Shown: piece after piece, positions 1-16,068 of the stretch
Position numbering within the stretch: the first letter of the stretch is position 1
Layout of the letters: each line of letters starts with the position of its first letter
NCBI GenBank assembly: GCA_900548515.1
Contig: URKU01000002.1
Span: 16,682 to 80,681, forward strand
Length of the DNA stretch: 64,000 bases
Origin: an uncultured Collinsella sp.
GTDB taxonomy: Bacteria > Actinomycetota > Coriobacteriia > Coriobacteriales > Coriobacteriaceae
Direction: 5' to 3'
Notes under the pieces: generated by a model
Databases searched by the model: none
Told to the model about the DNA's origin: nothing
What the model saw: only the letters and a program-made list of their open reading frames with translations
Program-made: the position numbers and the translations under genes

Positions 1-22
1 TTTGCGTTGACCTGCTGAAGAA

Positions 23-50
23 TTGTCTCTGCCTTGTAGTGACATATAGT
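23..50 (+). promoter_or_regulatory. candidate galU promoter
   Basis: A TTGTCT hexamer (23-28) and a TATAGT hexamer (45-50) are separated by 16 bases. This is an acceptable sigma-70-type promoter about 95 bases before the galU start. It rests on motif matching only. Confidence 0.3.
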
Positions 51-146
51 TCCAGCGGTAAGATGCTTGGGTATCGCAATTTGGTCTGCGGCTGTGTGCC
101 GCACGCATGGGGCGCTTTTGCGCCTGCGAAAGGATCCTTGAATAAC

Positions 147-1055
147 ATGAAGGCAATCATCCCCGCCGCCGGTCTTGGCACGCGTTTTCTGCCTGGCACC
201 AAGTGCACGCCCAAAGAGATGCTGCCGGTGCTCGACAAGCCCGTCATTCAGTACGTCGTCGAGGAGGCGCTCGATCCCGAGGAGGTCGACGACGCCATCA
301 TCGTTACTTCTCCCGGTAAGCCCGAGCTACTGAACTACTTCCAGCCCGATCGCTCGCTCGAGAACCTGCTGCGCGAGCGCGGCAAGAACGCCTATGCCGA
401 CGCCGTCGCCCACGCTGGCGGTATGCCGGTCGACTTCCGTTATCAGTACGAGCCCAAGGGCCTCGGCCATGCTATCCGCTCTGCTGCCGACGCCGTGGCA
501 GGGGAGAACTTCCTGGTTCTTCTGGGCGACTACGTTGTGCCTAATCGCGACATCTGCGACAAGATGCTCGCCGTTTCCAAGGAGCACGGTGGAGCTTCGG
601 TTATCGCCGTCGCTGCTTGCTCGCCCGAGGAAGTCAGCCGCTACGGCGTTATCGCCGGTGAGCGCGTCGGTTCGCTCGAGGGCGCCGAGGACGTTGCCGA
701 TGCCGAGCCGGGCGCTGTCTGGCGCATCGGCGGTCTGGTCGAGAAGCCCGCTCCCGAGGCTGCTCCGTCCAACCTGTACATCGTCGGTCGCTACCTGCTG
801 AGCCCGCTGGTCATGGACCTGCTGGCAGATCAGCAGGCCGGCAAGGGCGGCGAGATCCAGCTCACCGACGCCATGGCCCGTTCGCTCGACCGCGAGGCCA
901 TGTATGCCGTCGTCATCGACCCGCTGTCGGGCTACGACACCGGCACTCCCTCTGGCTGGATGGCCACTAACGCCCTCATGGCTGCAAGCGACCCCCGCTT
1001 TGCCGATGCCTTCTGGGACGCCATCGACGAGCGCGGCGGATTGATGCGCAAGTAA
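147..1055 (+). CDS. galU: UTP--glucose-1-phosphate uridylyltransferase
   Basis: Cytoplasmic enzyme that makes UDP-glucose and pyrophosphate from UTP and glucose-1-phosphate, supplying envelope and exopolysaccharide synthesis. The N-terminal nucleotide-binding loop AAGLGTRFLP is followed by the conserved PKEMLPVLDKPVIQYV stretch, and a GLGHA motif lies near residue 108. At 302 residues it has the normal length for bacterial GalU. The frame stays open upstream to base 39, but the ATG at 147 starts the family-typical sequence and has AAAGGA 12 bases before it. The gene appears monocistronic, with a terminator about 20 bases downstream and rpoB beginning a new unit. Confidence 0.95.
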   Translation: MKAIIPAAGLGTRFLPGTKCTPKEMLPVLDKPVIQYVVEEALDPEEVDDAIIVTSPGKPELLNYFQPDRSLENLLRERGKNAYADAVAHAGGMPVDFRYQYEPKGLGHAIRSAADAVAGENFLVLLGDYVVPNRDICDKMLAVSKEHGGASVIAVAACSPEEVSRYGVIAGERVGSLEGAEDVADAEPGAVWRIGGLVEKPAPEAAPSNLYIVGRYLLSPLVMDLLADQQAGKGGEIQLTDAMARSLDREAMYAVVIDPLSGYDTGTPSGWMATNALMAASDPRFADAFWDAIDERGGLMRK

Positions 1056-1075
1056 GCCTTCGGGCATCGACATTT

Positions 1076-1108
1076 ACGGGCGCGGACTTCGGTTCGCGCC
1101 CGTTTTTT
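1076..1108 (+). terminator. terminator after galU
   Basis: A perfect 9-bp stem (ACGGGCGCG / CGCGCCCGT) with a 10-base loop runs into a stretch of T (1103-1108). This is a classic intrinsic terminator. Confidence 0.9.
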
Positions 1109-1131
1109 ATAAGAGCTGCGATTGCCAGCCC

Positions 1132-1163
1132 TCTGTTCACAGAAAATATATGAACAGATGTTC
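1132..1163. promoter_or_regulatory. LexA-like box inside an inverted repeat
   Basis: TCTGTTCA (1132-1139) and TGAACAGA (1151-1158) form an 8-bp inverted repeat. Overlapping it, 1152-1163 reads GAACAGATGTTC, the GAAC-N4-GTTC pattern of Gram-positive and actinobacterial LexA sites. It lies about 80 bases before the proposed rpoB promoter. Whether it regulates anything is unknown. Confidence 0.35.
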
Positions 1164-1241
1164 GATATACATACATCTACCTGCGTGTTTTCTGTCGAAA
1201 AACTTTGCTACTCCAAAAACTCAATCGCGTCAAGGCTTTTC

Positions 1242-1269
1242 TTGCCCAACGGTCGGTACCTGATAAACT
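1242..1269 (+). promoter_or_regulatory. candidate rpoB promoter
   Basis: TTGCCC (1242-1247) and TAAACT (1264-1269) are spaced by 16 bases, giving a leader of about 65 nt before rpoB. Motif match only. Confidence 0.4.
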
Positions 1270-1342
1270 ATTAGGTTGCGATAACTGGCGAAGCTATGCC
1301 TCGCCAACCCACCGAGCATTTCCGTGAAGGAGGAAAAACCTG

Positions 1343-4834
<3,492 letters not shown>

Positions 4835-4840
4835 TTGACT

Positions 4841-9316
<4,476 letters not shown>

Positions 9317-9343
9317 TTTCCTAGTACGTTAACCGCCCTTCCA

Positions 9344-9379
9344 AAGACCCGCTTCCCAACAGGGGAGCGGGTCTTTTTT
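9344..9379 (+). terminator. terminator after rpoC
   Basis: AAGACCCGCTTCCC pairs with GGGGAGCGGGTCTT around a short loop and is followed by TTTTTT. It closes the rpoBC operon. Confidence 0.92.
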
Positions 9380-9386
9380 GTTGAAG

Positions 9387-9425
9387 AAAACCTGTCAAAA
9401 GGGGATAGGTTTATTTTGGTAGGTT
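9387..9425 (-). repeat. interspersed AAAATAAACCTGTCC repeat, copy 1
   Basis: The reverse complement reads AACCTACCAAAATAAACC, then TATCCCCTTTTGACAGGTT. It matches two plus-strand copies at 11176-11222 and 37376-37422. The ends AACCT/AGGTT are self-complementary. It lies in the rpoC to sigma-factor gap. Confidence 0.7.
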
Positions 9426-9440
9426 ATTCCTGCTTGAATT

Positions 9441-9469
9441 TGAAACATTTCGTTCGGTCAAAGCGTATC
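9441..9469 (+). promoter_or_regulatory. ECF-type autoregulatory promoter
   Basis: TGAAAC (9441-9446) and CGTATC (9464-9469) are 17 bases apart. This matches the TGAAAC/CGTA pattern recognised by SigW-like ECF sigma factors. It lies about 50 bases before an ECF sigma gene, so autoregulation is likely. Confidence 0.6.
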
Positions 9470-9517
9470 TATGGTGAGGGCCTCAGCAAGAATCATTAAC
9501 GTCACCGGGAGGTGATT

Positions 9518-10036
9518 ATGGAAGAACAAGCATTTAGACAGGCGGTCGAAGATCACCGGGATGTTGTGTTTCGGATCGCATTGACGTACCTGCGCGATCG
9601 TGCCGACGCCGACGATGTTGCCCAAGATGTCTTTCTTAAGTTGCTTAAAAACGATGGAAACTTTGAAAGCTGGGAACATCTTCGTCGATGGCTTATCCGG
9701 GTCACGATCAATGAATGCAAATCTCTCTTTCGAAAGCCATGGAGGCGTGTGGAGGATATTGAGAACCTGGCCGATTCGCTTTCGGCAGCGCAGGAGGAGA
9801 CCAAGGCGGTCCTGTCAGACGTTATGCGACTTCCGGAACGATTCCGTGTTCCCATCATGCTCTATTACTATCTGGGCTTTTCGACCTCAGAGATTGCCGA
9901 GTTATTGCATGTGCCAGCCGCGACTGTTCGAACGCGTTTGGCTCGCGGCAGATCGAAGCTCAAGTTCATCCTAGAGGAGGGCGACCGTGAAATCCAATCA
10001 AATCAAGCAGGCCTTCGAGTCCGTCCAAGCCGATAG
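9518..10036 (+). CDS. ECF-family RNA polymerase sigma factor
   Basis: Sigma-70-family factor of the extracytoplasmic-function type, 172 residues. Region 2 covers roughly residues 5-70 (YLRDRADADDVAQDVFLKLL is the core-binding part). Region 4 covers about residues 105-155, with the helix-turn-helix YYYLGFSTSEIAELLHVPAA and TVRTRLARGRSKLK. ATG at 9518 follows GGGAGGTG closely; an in-frame GTG six bases upstream overlaps that ribosome site and is less likely. The stop lies 50 bases inside the next gene, which implies translational coupling with its membrane partner. An ECF-like promoter lies upstream. The inducing signal is not apparent. Confidence 0.9.
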   Translation: MEEQAFRQAVEDHRDVVFRIALTYLRDRADADDVAQDVFLKLLKNDGNFESWEHLRRWLIRVTINECKSLFRKPWRRVEDIENLADSLSAAQEETKAVLSDVMRLPERFRVPIMLYYYLGFSTSEIAELLHVPAATVRTRLARGRSKLKFILEEGDREIQSNQAGLRVRPSR

Positions 10037-11063
10037 CGATCTTGCTGACCGTGTTCTTTATGCCGCTGCTGGTGAGCCGCTTCGCCGAAAGGGTCACGCG
10101 AAGCCTCTGTATGTTGCCGTGATCGGATGCCTTGCCGGAGTGCTGGCGACCGGAGGGGTCGCCTACGCCGTCGTCAATTCCAGCTATTTTGCCTCTGCCT
10201 GGGGAAACCACGGCAACGGGGATTCCATTACCTGGACCAACGGCGGCTCATCGGGAACTAAATATACCTACACCAGAGAGTTTGGCGATGGCATCGCGCC
10301 CCAAAGCCTGGAAGGCGCAGTCCAGGAGGTTAATCTGTCCGTCGAGGGCAACGGCTATACGCTTGATATCCATGAGATGGCAATCGACCAAAACGGCTGC
10401 GGAGCCGTGACGTTTACGTTGTCCAATCCAAATGGAGTTAACTACTACAAGCCAGCAGCAGAGATTGGCGAACTTGTTCTCTATGGTGAAGAAGAGCAGG
10501 GCATCGGCACGCCCGATATGAAGTTCGGCGAGGAATGGCCTGACACACGCAGCACAATTGATAAGGACACATCAAGCGATACTGTCATTAATGGCACGAT
10601 GTACTTTGCCGCTATGGATCGCGAGCGAGATTTGCAACATGCTGTCACCTGGAATATCCATTGGACCGAGGGTGAAGGTGAGAGTGCGAGGCGGTTTGAG
10701 GCGTCGACACCCGAGTTCAATATTGGAGCGTACGTCGATACAAAGGAACTCCGCTCCGGTGACTCGCCTCTTGAGATTAGCCCGTTTTCCATCCAGACGC
10801 ACATCGATGATTTGGGCTATGAAGCAGTTGATAATAAGCTGACCGTCAGCTACAAGGATGGATCGGAGCAGATTATCGAAGATGACGACGCAGGGGTGTT
10901 CAACTTATATTTTTCTTATGGGCGCAATAGCGGAGAGAACATCTGGGTGCCAACGAAGTTGATTGATGTCGATCAAGTTGTCTCGGTAACCCTTGAAATT
11001 GTGAGGTATACATCAACAGGGGAGACCGAAACGAAAGAGCCCTTTACCATCGTCTATTCGTAA
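9987..11063 (+). CDS. membrane-anchored anti-sigma-like protein (DUF4179-type)
   Basis: 358-residue protein encoded out of frame over the end of the ECF sigma gene. A cytoplasmic segment of about 40 residues precedes one hydrophobic helix (residues ~41-62, YVAVIGCLAGVLATGGVAYA). A large extracytoplasmic region of about 290 residues follows, rich in beta-type sequence. This layout and position are those of anti-sigma factors paired with ECF sigmas; DUF4179-type proteins are the closest family I recognise. Start GTG at 9987, preceded by GAGGAGGG. Inferred role: it holds the sigma factor at the membrane until an envelope signal releases it. No protease site was identified. Confidence 0.7.
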   Translation: MKSNQIKQAFESVQADSDLADRVLYAAAGEPLRRKGHAKPLYVAVIGCLAGVLATGGVAYAVVNSSYFASAWGNHGNGDSITWTNGGSSGTKYTYTREFGDGIAPQSLEGAVQEVNLSVEGNGYTLDIHEMAIDQNGCGAVTFTLSNPNGVNYYKPAAEIGELVLYGEEEQGIGTPDMKFGEEWPDTRSTIDKDTSSDTVINGTMYFAAMDRERDLQHAVTWNIHWTEGEGESARRFEASTPEFNIGAYVDTKELRSGDSPLEISPFSIQTHIDDLGYEAVDNKLTVSYKDGSEQIIEDDDAGVFNLYFSYGRNSGENIWVPTKLIDVDQVVSVTLEIVRYTSTGETETKEPFTIVYS

Positions 11064-11068
11064 GGTCT

Positions 11069-11104
11069 GAGGCCGCTTTCTACTAGGGGAAGCGGCCTCT
11101 TTTG
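11069..11104 (+). terminator. terminator after sigma/anti-sigma operon
   Basis: GAGGCCGCTTTC pairs with GGGAAGCGGCCTC around a 6-base loop and is followed by TTTTT. Confidence 0.9.
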
Positions 11105-11175
11105 CGTTAAATGGAAACGCCGCCGATTTCCATGCGACAGATGAGAGCAGATTACCGCTGGAGCGCGACGTTTCC

Positions 11176-11222
11176 CCAGATAAAACCGATCAAAATAAAC
11201 CTGTCCCTTTTTGGCAGGTAAC
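11176..11222 (+). repeat. interspersed AAAATAAACCTGTCC repeat, copy 2
   Basis: Begins CCAGATAAAACC and continues CAAAATAAACCTGTCCC, TTTTTGGCAGGTAA. It shares most of its length with 37376-37422 and, inverted, with 9387-9425. Confidence 0.7.
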
Positions 11223-11240
11223 GTTGCCCCGACGAGCACA

Positions 11241-11383
11241 TCGGATTCCCGGTCCGGGCGGCCCGCTGTTTAAGTTTGTCGCGAGTTCCGCACGCAAAGG
11301 AAAGCACTTAATGTGCTTTCCGTCTTGCGCAGGACTGTAGAGCAGCAAACTTAAAACCTGGGCCGCCCGGGCCGGAGATCCGA
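11241..11383 (+). repeat. giant hairpin element, copy 1 (upstream of rpsL)
   Basis: Arms 11241-11278 and 11346-11383 are 38 bases long and complementary at 31 positions. They enclose a 67-base core (11279-11345) that recurs almost unchanged at 28555-28621. Inside the core, GGAAAGCAC and GTGCTTTCC close a TTAAT loop (11299-11321). The outer arms differ entirely from those of copy 2 except the innermost ten bases. No protein is supported here. Could be a structured RNA or a DNA hairpin element. Confidence 0.8.
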
Positions 11384-11464
11384 CCCGCGCACAGAAGGGG
11401 ATTCCTTTTGTGTAGGCTTTGCGGAAATATGGCTATTTTGGGATACGCCCGGCGGCGTGGTCTG

Positions 11465-11493
11465 TTGACGGCACAGCTAACGGCACGTATCCT
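11465..11493 (+). promoter_or_regulatory. rpsL (str operon) promoter
   Basis: TTGACG (11465-11470) and TATCCT (11488-11493) with an ideal 17-base spacer. A conserved GGATACGCCCG motif shared with the rplC and rplB upstream regions lies just before it (11441-11451). Confidence 0.65.
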
Positions 11494-11586
11494 ATCGAAC
11501 TGCGTGTTTCGTAGGGGGATGCTGACCCCTCGATTCAAGCCGTTGCACTTTACAGAAAGCTGGAATCATTCGAGAAGGAGTACGCT

Positions 11587-11964
11587 TTGCCTACTATTAA
11601 CCAGCTGGTTCGCCAGGGCCGTCGTTCCGTGCCCAAGAAGTCCAAGAACGCTGCTCTGCAGCACAACTCCCAGAAGCGCGGCGTGTGCACCCGCGTCTTC
11701 ACCACGAGCCCCAAGAAGCCGAACTCGGCTCTTCGTAAGGTTGCCCGTGTTCGCCTTGTCAACGGCATCGAAGTTACTGCTTACATCCCGGGTGAGGGCC
11801 ACAACCTGCAGGAGCACTCCATCGTGCTCGTCCGCGGCGGTCGTGTCCGTGACCTCCCTGGTGTCCGTTATCACGTCATCCGTGGCGCCTACGACGCTGC
11901 TCCGGTCCAGAACCGTATGCAGGCCCGTTCCAAGTACGGTGCTAAGCGCCCCAAGGCTAAATAA
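11587..11964 (+). CDS. rpsL: 30S ribosomal protein S12
   Basis: Small-subunit decoding-centre protein, 125 residues, first gene of the str operon. Typical S12 blocks are present: [11 protein letters not shown] at the start, [20 protein letters not shown] (including the streptomycin-site lysine) and the [13 protein letters not shown] region. TTG is used as start at 11587, with GAAGGAG eight bases upstream. A short AGGGG/CCCCT hairpin sits in its leader. rpsG follows after 73 bases. Confidence 0.97.
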   Translation: MPTINQLVRQGRRSVPKKSKNAALQHNSQKRGVCTRVFTTSPKKPNSALRKVARVRLVNGIEVTAYIPGEGHNLQEHSIVLVRGGRVRDLPGVRYHVIRGAYDAAPVQNRMQARSKYGAKRPKAK

Positions 11965-12037
11965 GCCTGATAACGTTTTGATACTTTCACCGTGTACCGC
12001 CTAAGCGCCGCACGGTAGACACTTAAGGAGATTTCAC
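11965..12037 (+). promoter_or_regulatory. rpsL-rpsG intercistronic hairpin
   Basis: CCGTG (11991-11995) and CACGG (12011-12015) enclose a GC/GC inner pair in the spacer before rpsG. In E. coli the equivalent spacer is bound by S7 for feedback control. Similarity of sequence to that site was not established. Confidence 0.35.
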
Positions 12038-12511
12038 ATGCCGCGTCGTGCAGCAGCTAATCGTCGTGAGGTTCAGCCTGACGCCGTTTACAACAACCGC
12101 CTGGTGACTCAGCTCATCAACAAGGTCCTTCTTGACGGCAAGAAGGCCACCGCTGAGCGCATCGTTTACACCGCTTTCGAGATCGTTGCCGAGAAGTCCG
12201 AGGGTGGCGACGCTCTCGCTACCTTCAAGAAGGCTATGGACAACGTCAAGCCCACGCTCGAGGTTAAGCCCAAGCGTGTCGGTGGCGCTACCTATCAGGT
12301 CCCGATGGAGGTCAACTCCCGTCGTTCCACCGCTCTGGGTATCCGCTGGATCGTCAACTTCTCCCGCGCTCGCAAGGAGAAGACCATGGCCGAGCGTCTC
12401 GCCAACGAGATCCTCGACGCTTCCAACGGCCTGGGCGCTTCCGTCAAGAAGCGTGAGGACGTCTTCAAGATGGCCGAGGCCAACCGCGCGTTCTCTCACT
12501 ATCGTTGGTAA
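12038..12511 (+). CDS. rpsG: 30S ribosomal protein S7
   Basis: Primary 16S rRNA-binding protein that nucleates assembly of the 30S head, 157 residues. Opens [20 protein letters not shown] and contains the family blocks [31 protein letters not shown] and [16 protein letters not shown] at 12038 with AAGGAG upstream. Second gene of the str operon, 19 bases before fusA. Confidence 0.97.
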   Translation: MPRRAAANRREVQPDAVYNNRLVTQLINKVLLDGKKATAERIVYTAFEIVAEKSEGGDALATFKKAMDNVKPTLEVKPKRVGGATYQVPMEVNSRRSTALGIRWIVNFSRARKEKTMAERLANEILDASNGLGASVKKREDVFKMAEANRAFSHYRW

Positions 12512-12530
12512 GTTAAGGTAAGGAACTAAC

Positions 12531-14630
12531 ATGGCTAAGCCTAAGTACAAGCTTTCCGATACCCGTAACATCGGCATCATGGCCCACATCGATGCCGGTA
12601 AGACCACCACGACCGAGCGTATTCTTTACTACACCGGTAAGACCCACAAGATCGGTGAGGTCCATGAGGGCGCTGCCACCATGGACTGGATGGTTCAGGA
12701 GCAGGAGCGCGGCGTAACCATTACCTCCGCTGCTACCACGTGCTTCTGGAACAAGGACGGTAAGGACTACCGCATCCAGATCATCGACACCCCGGGCCAC
12801 GTTGACTTCACCGCCGAGGTCGAGCGCTGCCTGCGCGTCCTCGATGGCGCTGTCGCCGTCTTCGACGCCGTTGCCGGCGTTCAGCCCCAGTCTGAGACCG
12901 TTTGGCGTCAGGCTTCTACCTTCAACGTCCCCCGCATCGCCTTCATCAACAAGTATGACCGCGTGGGCGCTGACTTCTTCAACGCTATCGAGACCATGAA
13001 GGATCGTCTCGACGCCAACGCTGTGGCCGCTCAGGTCCCGATGGGCGCCGAGGACAACTTCTGGGGCGTTATCGACCTGGTCACCATGACTGCATGGGAC
13101 TTCAAGGCCGACGAGAAGGGCATGACCTACCCCGAGCCGATGGACGAGATCCCGGCTGAGTTTGCCGACATCGCTGCCACCAAGCGCGAGGAGCTCCTCG
13201 ACGCTGCTGCCAGCTTTGACGACGAGCTCATGGAGAAGATCCTCATGGAGGAGGACTTCACCGTCGAGGAGCTCAAGGCTGCTCTGCGCAAGGGCGTTCT
13301 GGCCAACGAGCTCAACCTCGTCTTCGTGGGCTCCGCTTACAAGAACAAGGGCGTTCAGGAGCTGCTCGACGCTGTCGTCGACTACCTGCCCAGCCCGCTC
13401 GACGTTGAGGCCGTCACCGGTACCGATCCGGACACCGGCGAGGAGATCCAGCGTCATCCTTCCTTCGACGAGCCCTTCTCCGGCCTGGTCTTCAAGATCA
13501 TGACCGACCCGTTCGTCGGTAAGCTCACCTACGTCCGCGTTTACTCCGGCCGCGCTGAGTCCGGCTCCTACGTTGTCAACGCTTCCAACGGTCAGCGCGA
13601 GCGTCTCGGCCGCATCCTCGAGATGAACGCCGCCGAGCGTATCGACCGTGACGACGCCGCTGCCGGCGACATCGTCGCTTGCGTCGGCTTCAAGAACTCC
13701 ACCACCGGTGACACCCTGTGCGCCGAGGGCAAGGAGATCGTCCTCGAGAAGATCGAGTTCGCTAAGCCCGTTATCGACGTTGCCATCGAGCCCAAGACTA
13801 AGGCCGAGCAGGACAAGATGTCCCTGGCTCTGACCAAGCTCGCCGAGGAGGACCCGACCTTCCAGGTGTCCACCAACCACGAGACCGGCCAGACCATCAT
13901 CGCCGGCATGGGCGAGCTGCACCTCGAGATCATCGTCGACCGTCTGCTCCGCGAGTTCAAGGTTGACGCTAACGTTGGTAAGCCCCAGGTTGCCTACCGC
14001 GAGACCGCTGGTCACGACGTCGAGAAGGCTGAGGGCAAGTTCGTCCGTCAGTCCGGCGGTCGCGGTCAGTACGGCCACGCCGTCATCAAGCTCGAGAAGA
14101 TGGAGGAGGGCTTCGGCTACGAGTTCGTCAACGCTATCGTCGGCGGCGTCGTGCCCAAGGAGTACATCCCGTCCATCGACAAGGGCATCCAGGAGGCCCT
14201 GAACACCGGTGTTATCGCCGGCTTCCCGGTCCTCGACGTCAAGGTCACCCTGTTCGACGGCTCTTACCACGAGGTCGACTCCTCCGAGGCCGCCTTCAAG
14301 ATCGCCGGTTCCATGGCTATCAAGGACGCCCTCAAGAAGTCCGACCCGCAGCTGCTCGAGCCGATCATGGCTGTCGAGGTCGAGACTCCCGAGCAGTACA
14401 TGGGCGACGTTATGGGCAACCTCTCCGGTCGCCGCGGCAAGATCGAGGGCATGGAGGATCGCAAGAACAGCAAGCTCATCCGTGCCAAGGTGCCGCTGGG
14501 CGAGATGTTCGGTTACGCTACCGACCTTCGCTCCCAGACCCAGGGCCGTGCATCCTACACGATGCAGTTCGACTCTTATGAGCCCGCGCCCAAGTCCATC
14601 GTGGACGAGGTCATGAGCAAGAACGCCTAA
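12531..14630 (+). CDS. fusA: elongation factor G
   Basis: Translocation GTPase, 699 residues. G1 loop [15 protein letters not shown] near residue 20, G2 around [10 protein letters not shown]3 DTPGHVDF and G4 NKYDRVGAD follow in the usual order, then domain II, the [20 protein letters not shown] region and domain IV (GRGQYGHAV). ATG at 12531 with AAGGAAC upstream. Length is typical of canonical EF-G. It sits between rpsG and rpsJ in the str operon; no tuf gene follows in this window. Confidence 0.98.
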   Translation: MAKPKYKLSDTRNIGIMAHIDAGKTTTTERILYYTGKTHKIGEVHEGAATMDWMVQEQERGVTITSAATTCFWNKDGKDYRIQIIDTPGHVDFTAEVERCLRVLDGAVAVFDAVAGVQPQSETVWRQASTFNVPRIAFINKYDRVGADFFNAIETMKDRLDANAVAAQVPMGAEDNFWGVIDLVTMTAWDFKADEKGMTYPEPMDEIPAEFADIAATKREELLDAAASFDDELMEKILMEEDFTVEELKAALRKGVLANELNLVFVGSAYKNKGVQELLDAVVDYLPSPLDVEAVTGTDPDTGEEIQRHPSFDEPFSGLVFKIMTDPFVGKLTYVRVYSGRAESGSYVVNASNGQRERLGRILEMNAAERIDRDDAAAGDIVACVGFKNSTTGDTLCAEGKEIVLEKIEFAKPVIDVAIEPKTKAEQDKMSLALTKLAEEDPTFQVSTNHETGQTIIAGMGELHLEIIVDRLLREFKVDANVGKPQVAYRETAGHDVEKAEGKFVRQSGGRGQYGHAVIKLEKMEEGFGYEFVNAIVGGVVPKEYIPSIDKGIQEALNTGVIAGFPVLDVKVTLFDGSYHEVDSSEAAFKIAGSMAIKDALKKSDPQLLEPIMAVEVETPEQYMGDVMGNLSGRRGKIEGMEDRKNSKLIRAKVPLGEMFGYATDLRSQTQGRASYTMQFDSYEPAPKSIVDEVMSKNA

Positions 14631-14690
14631 GTTCGAGCTCCCTGTTACGTAATCCGCGAGAACGTCTCTCGCACTCTTTGGAGGTTTAAG

Positions 14691-14999
14691 TTGGCTACCC
14701 AGAAGATCCGCATTCGCCTCAAGGGCTATGATCACGAGGTCGTCGATCAGTCCGCGAAGCTCATCATCGAGACCGCTCAGAAGACCGGCGCTCGCGTTTC
14801 CGGTCCTGTCCCCCTGCCCACCGAGCGCAACCTGTACACGGTTATCCGCTCGCCGCACGTGAACAAGGACTCCCGTGAGCAGTTCGAGATGCGCACTCAC
14901 AAGCGCCTCATCGACATCCTCGACCCCACCTCGGGCACCGTTGATTCGCTCATGCGTCTCGACCTCCCCGCTGGCGTCGACATCGACATCAAGCTCTAA
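14691..14999 (+). CDS. rpsJ: 30S ribosomal protein S10
   Basis: S10, 102 residues ([50 protein letters not shown]). It also serves as NusE in antitermination. The TTG start at 14691 follows TTTGGAGG. Normally it heads the S10 operon directly before rplC. Here it is the last gene of the str unit: a terminator follows within 20 bases and rplC lies almost 14 kb away. Confidence 0.97.
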   Translation: MATQKIRIRLKGYDHEVVDQSAKLIIETAQKTGARVSGPVPLPTERNLYTVIRSPHVNKDSREQFEMRTHKRLIDILDPTSGTVDSLMRLDLPAGVDIDIKL

Positions 15000-15018
15000 G
15001 CGATATCGCTCATAGCTT

Positions 15019-15056
15019 AAAGGGCCCCGCTGCCGTTACGGTAGCGGGGCCCTTTT
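15019..15056 (+). terminator. terminator after rpsJ
   Basis: A strong stem (AAGGGCCCCGCTGCCG with CGGTAGCGGGGCCCTT) is followed by TTTT. It separates rpsJ from the rest of the S10 operon. The stem is nearly symmetrical and may also serve birA, which converges on it. Confidence 0.92.
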
Positions 15057-15115
15057 GTTTAGCATGATGGGATTGGACCGCCGGATAAGGCTGCCGAGCG
15101 GCTGGCTGTGGCGCC

Positions 15116-15892
15116 CTATTCGCTCGCGGGACGCAGCGATGCCTCCTCAAAATGGAAGGATCGCAAACCGCCTTCCGTTTCGATACACGCGCGACCAAAG
15201 CCATCGACGGTTTTAAAGATGCCGCGTGCCAGCTCGTCGCCGGCAGGGGAACGGGCGATAACGTGCTCCCCAATCCAATTGAGGTGGGCGATATATTCGT
15301 CGTGGACGGGCGCGAGCGGACCGGCATCTTCTTCCTTGGCGTTGAGGCGCTCTGCCCAGGCATCTGCAGCGTCTATAACTGCGTGATAGACCTCATCGAG
15401 GAGCATGTCGACGGCAGGTACGCTCTCGTTGAGATCCGAGAGACCGATTGCCGGCAGGCCGCCATCGGGCACCTCTTGGGGCGCATAGTTCACATTGACG
15501 CCAATGCCGCAGACGGCGAAAGGTTTGCCTTCGTTATCGCGTGCGGCCTCGACCAGAATGCCGCCGAGCTTGCGTCCTCGCGCGACAAGGTCGTTGGGCC
15601 ATTTAAGGCGAATCTCGTTTGCAAGACCCTGCTTTTCGAGTGCTTCAAGCACCGCTAGGCCGCTGACGGCGGCTAGACCAGAGAACTTTGCAGGATTAAC
15701 GCATGGGCGCAGGACAATCGAAAGCAATAAGTTGCCGACGGTTGAGTCCCACTTGTGCCCGCGCCGGCCGCGTCCTGCTGTTTGAGCCCGGGCGGCAAGT
15801 CCTGTGCCGTGCGGCGCTCCTTGTTTTCCTGCTTCGAGCAGGTCATCGTTGGTCGATCCGGTTACGTCGACCACTGTTAAACGTAAATCCAT
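15116..15892 (-). CDS. birA: biotin--[acetyl-CoA-carboxylase] ligase
   Basis: Attaches biotin to the biotin-carrier protein of acetyl-CoA carboxylase. 258 residues. Catalytic-domain motifs visible: TGSTNDDLLEA near the start, the biotinyl-AMP loop GRGRRGHKWDS and KWPNDLVARGRKLGGIL. There is no N-terminal DNA-binding helix-turn-helix, so this is the non-repressor (class I) form. AGGAGG lies 11 bases before the ATG. It is divergent from the fab-acc operon containing its substrate AccB (21273-21746), so co-regulation from the shared spacer is plausible. Confidence 0.92.
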   Translation of the reverse strand: MDLRLTVVDVTGSTNDDLLEAGKQGAPHGTGLAARAQTAGRGRRGHKWDSTVGNLLLSIVLRPCVNPAKFSGLAAVSGLAVLEALEKQGLANEIRLKWPNDLVARGRKLGGILVEAARDNEGKPFAVCGIGVNVNYAPQEVPDGGLPAIGLSDLNESVPAVDMLLDEVYHAVIDAADAWAERLNAKEEDAGPLAPVHDEYIAHLNWIGEHVIARSPAGDELARGIFKTVDGFGRACIETEGGLRSFHFEEASLRPASE

Positions 15893-15988
15893 AACAGCTG
15901 GTACCTCCTAAGGTAATAAGGCAATCGCGTAATGGTGTCGAGAGATAGACACAATGTGAAGCCTTTGTCGCATTTGGACAATTTAATG

Positions 15989-16052
15989 TTAACACGTCAA
16001 CAACGACTAAAATGCGCTATCCTCTCTTGGTCGATGTAAACACGTCAACAAC
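15989..16052. promoter_or_regulatory. paired operator-like direct repeats between birA and fabH
   Basis: AACACGTCAACAAC occurs at 15991-16004 and again at 16039-16052, each preceded by TT or TA (on the other strand GTTGTTGACGTGTT). The copies start 48 bases apart. They sit in the divergent birA/fabH spacer, the right place for a fatty-acid synthesis regulator. The regulator is unknown. Confidence 0.5.
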
Positions 16053-16068
16053 TCAAAGGAGGCTAGTG

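Noticed and set aside
11308..11538. Minus-strand small protein ending ALQSCARRKAH, and its match at 28584-28787
   Set aside because: The shared peptide is just the translation of the conserved hairpin core; the rest of each frame is unrelated and lacks a start signal.
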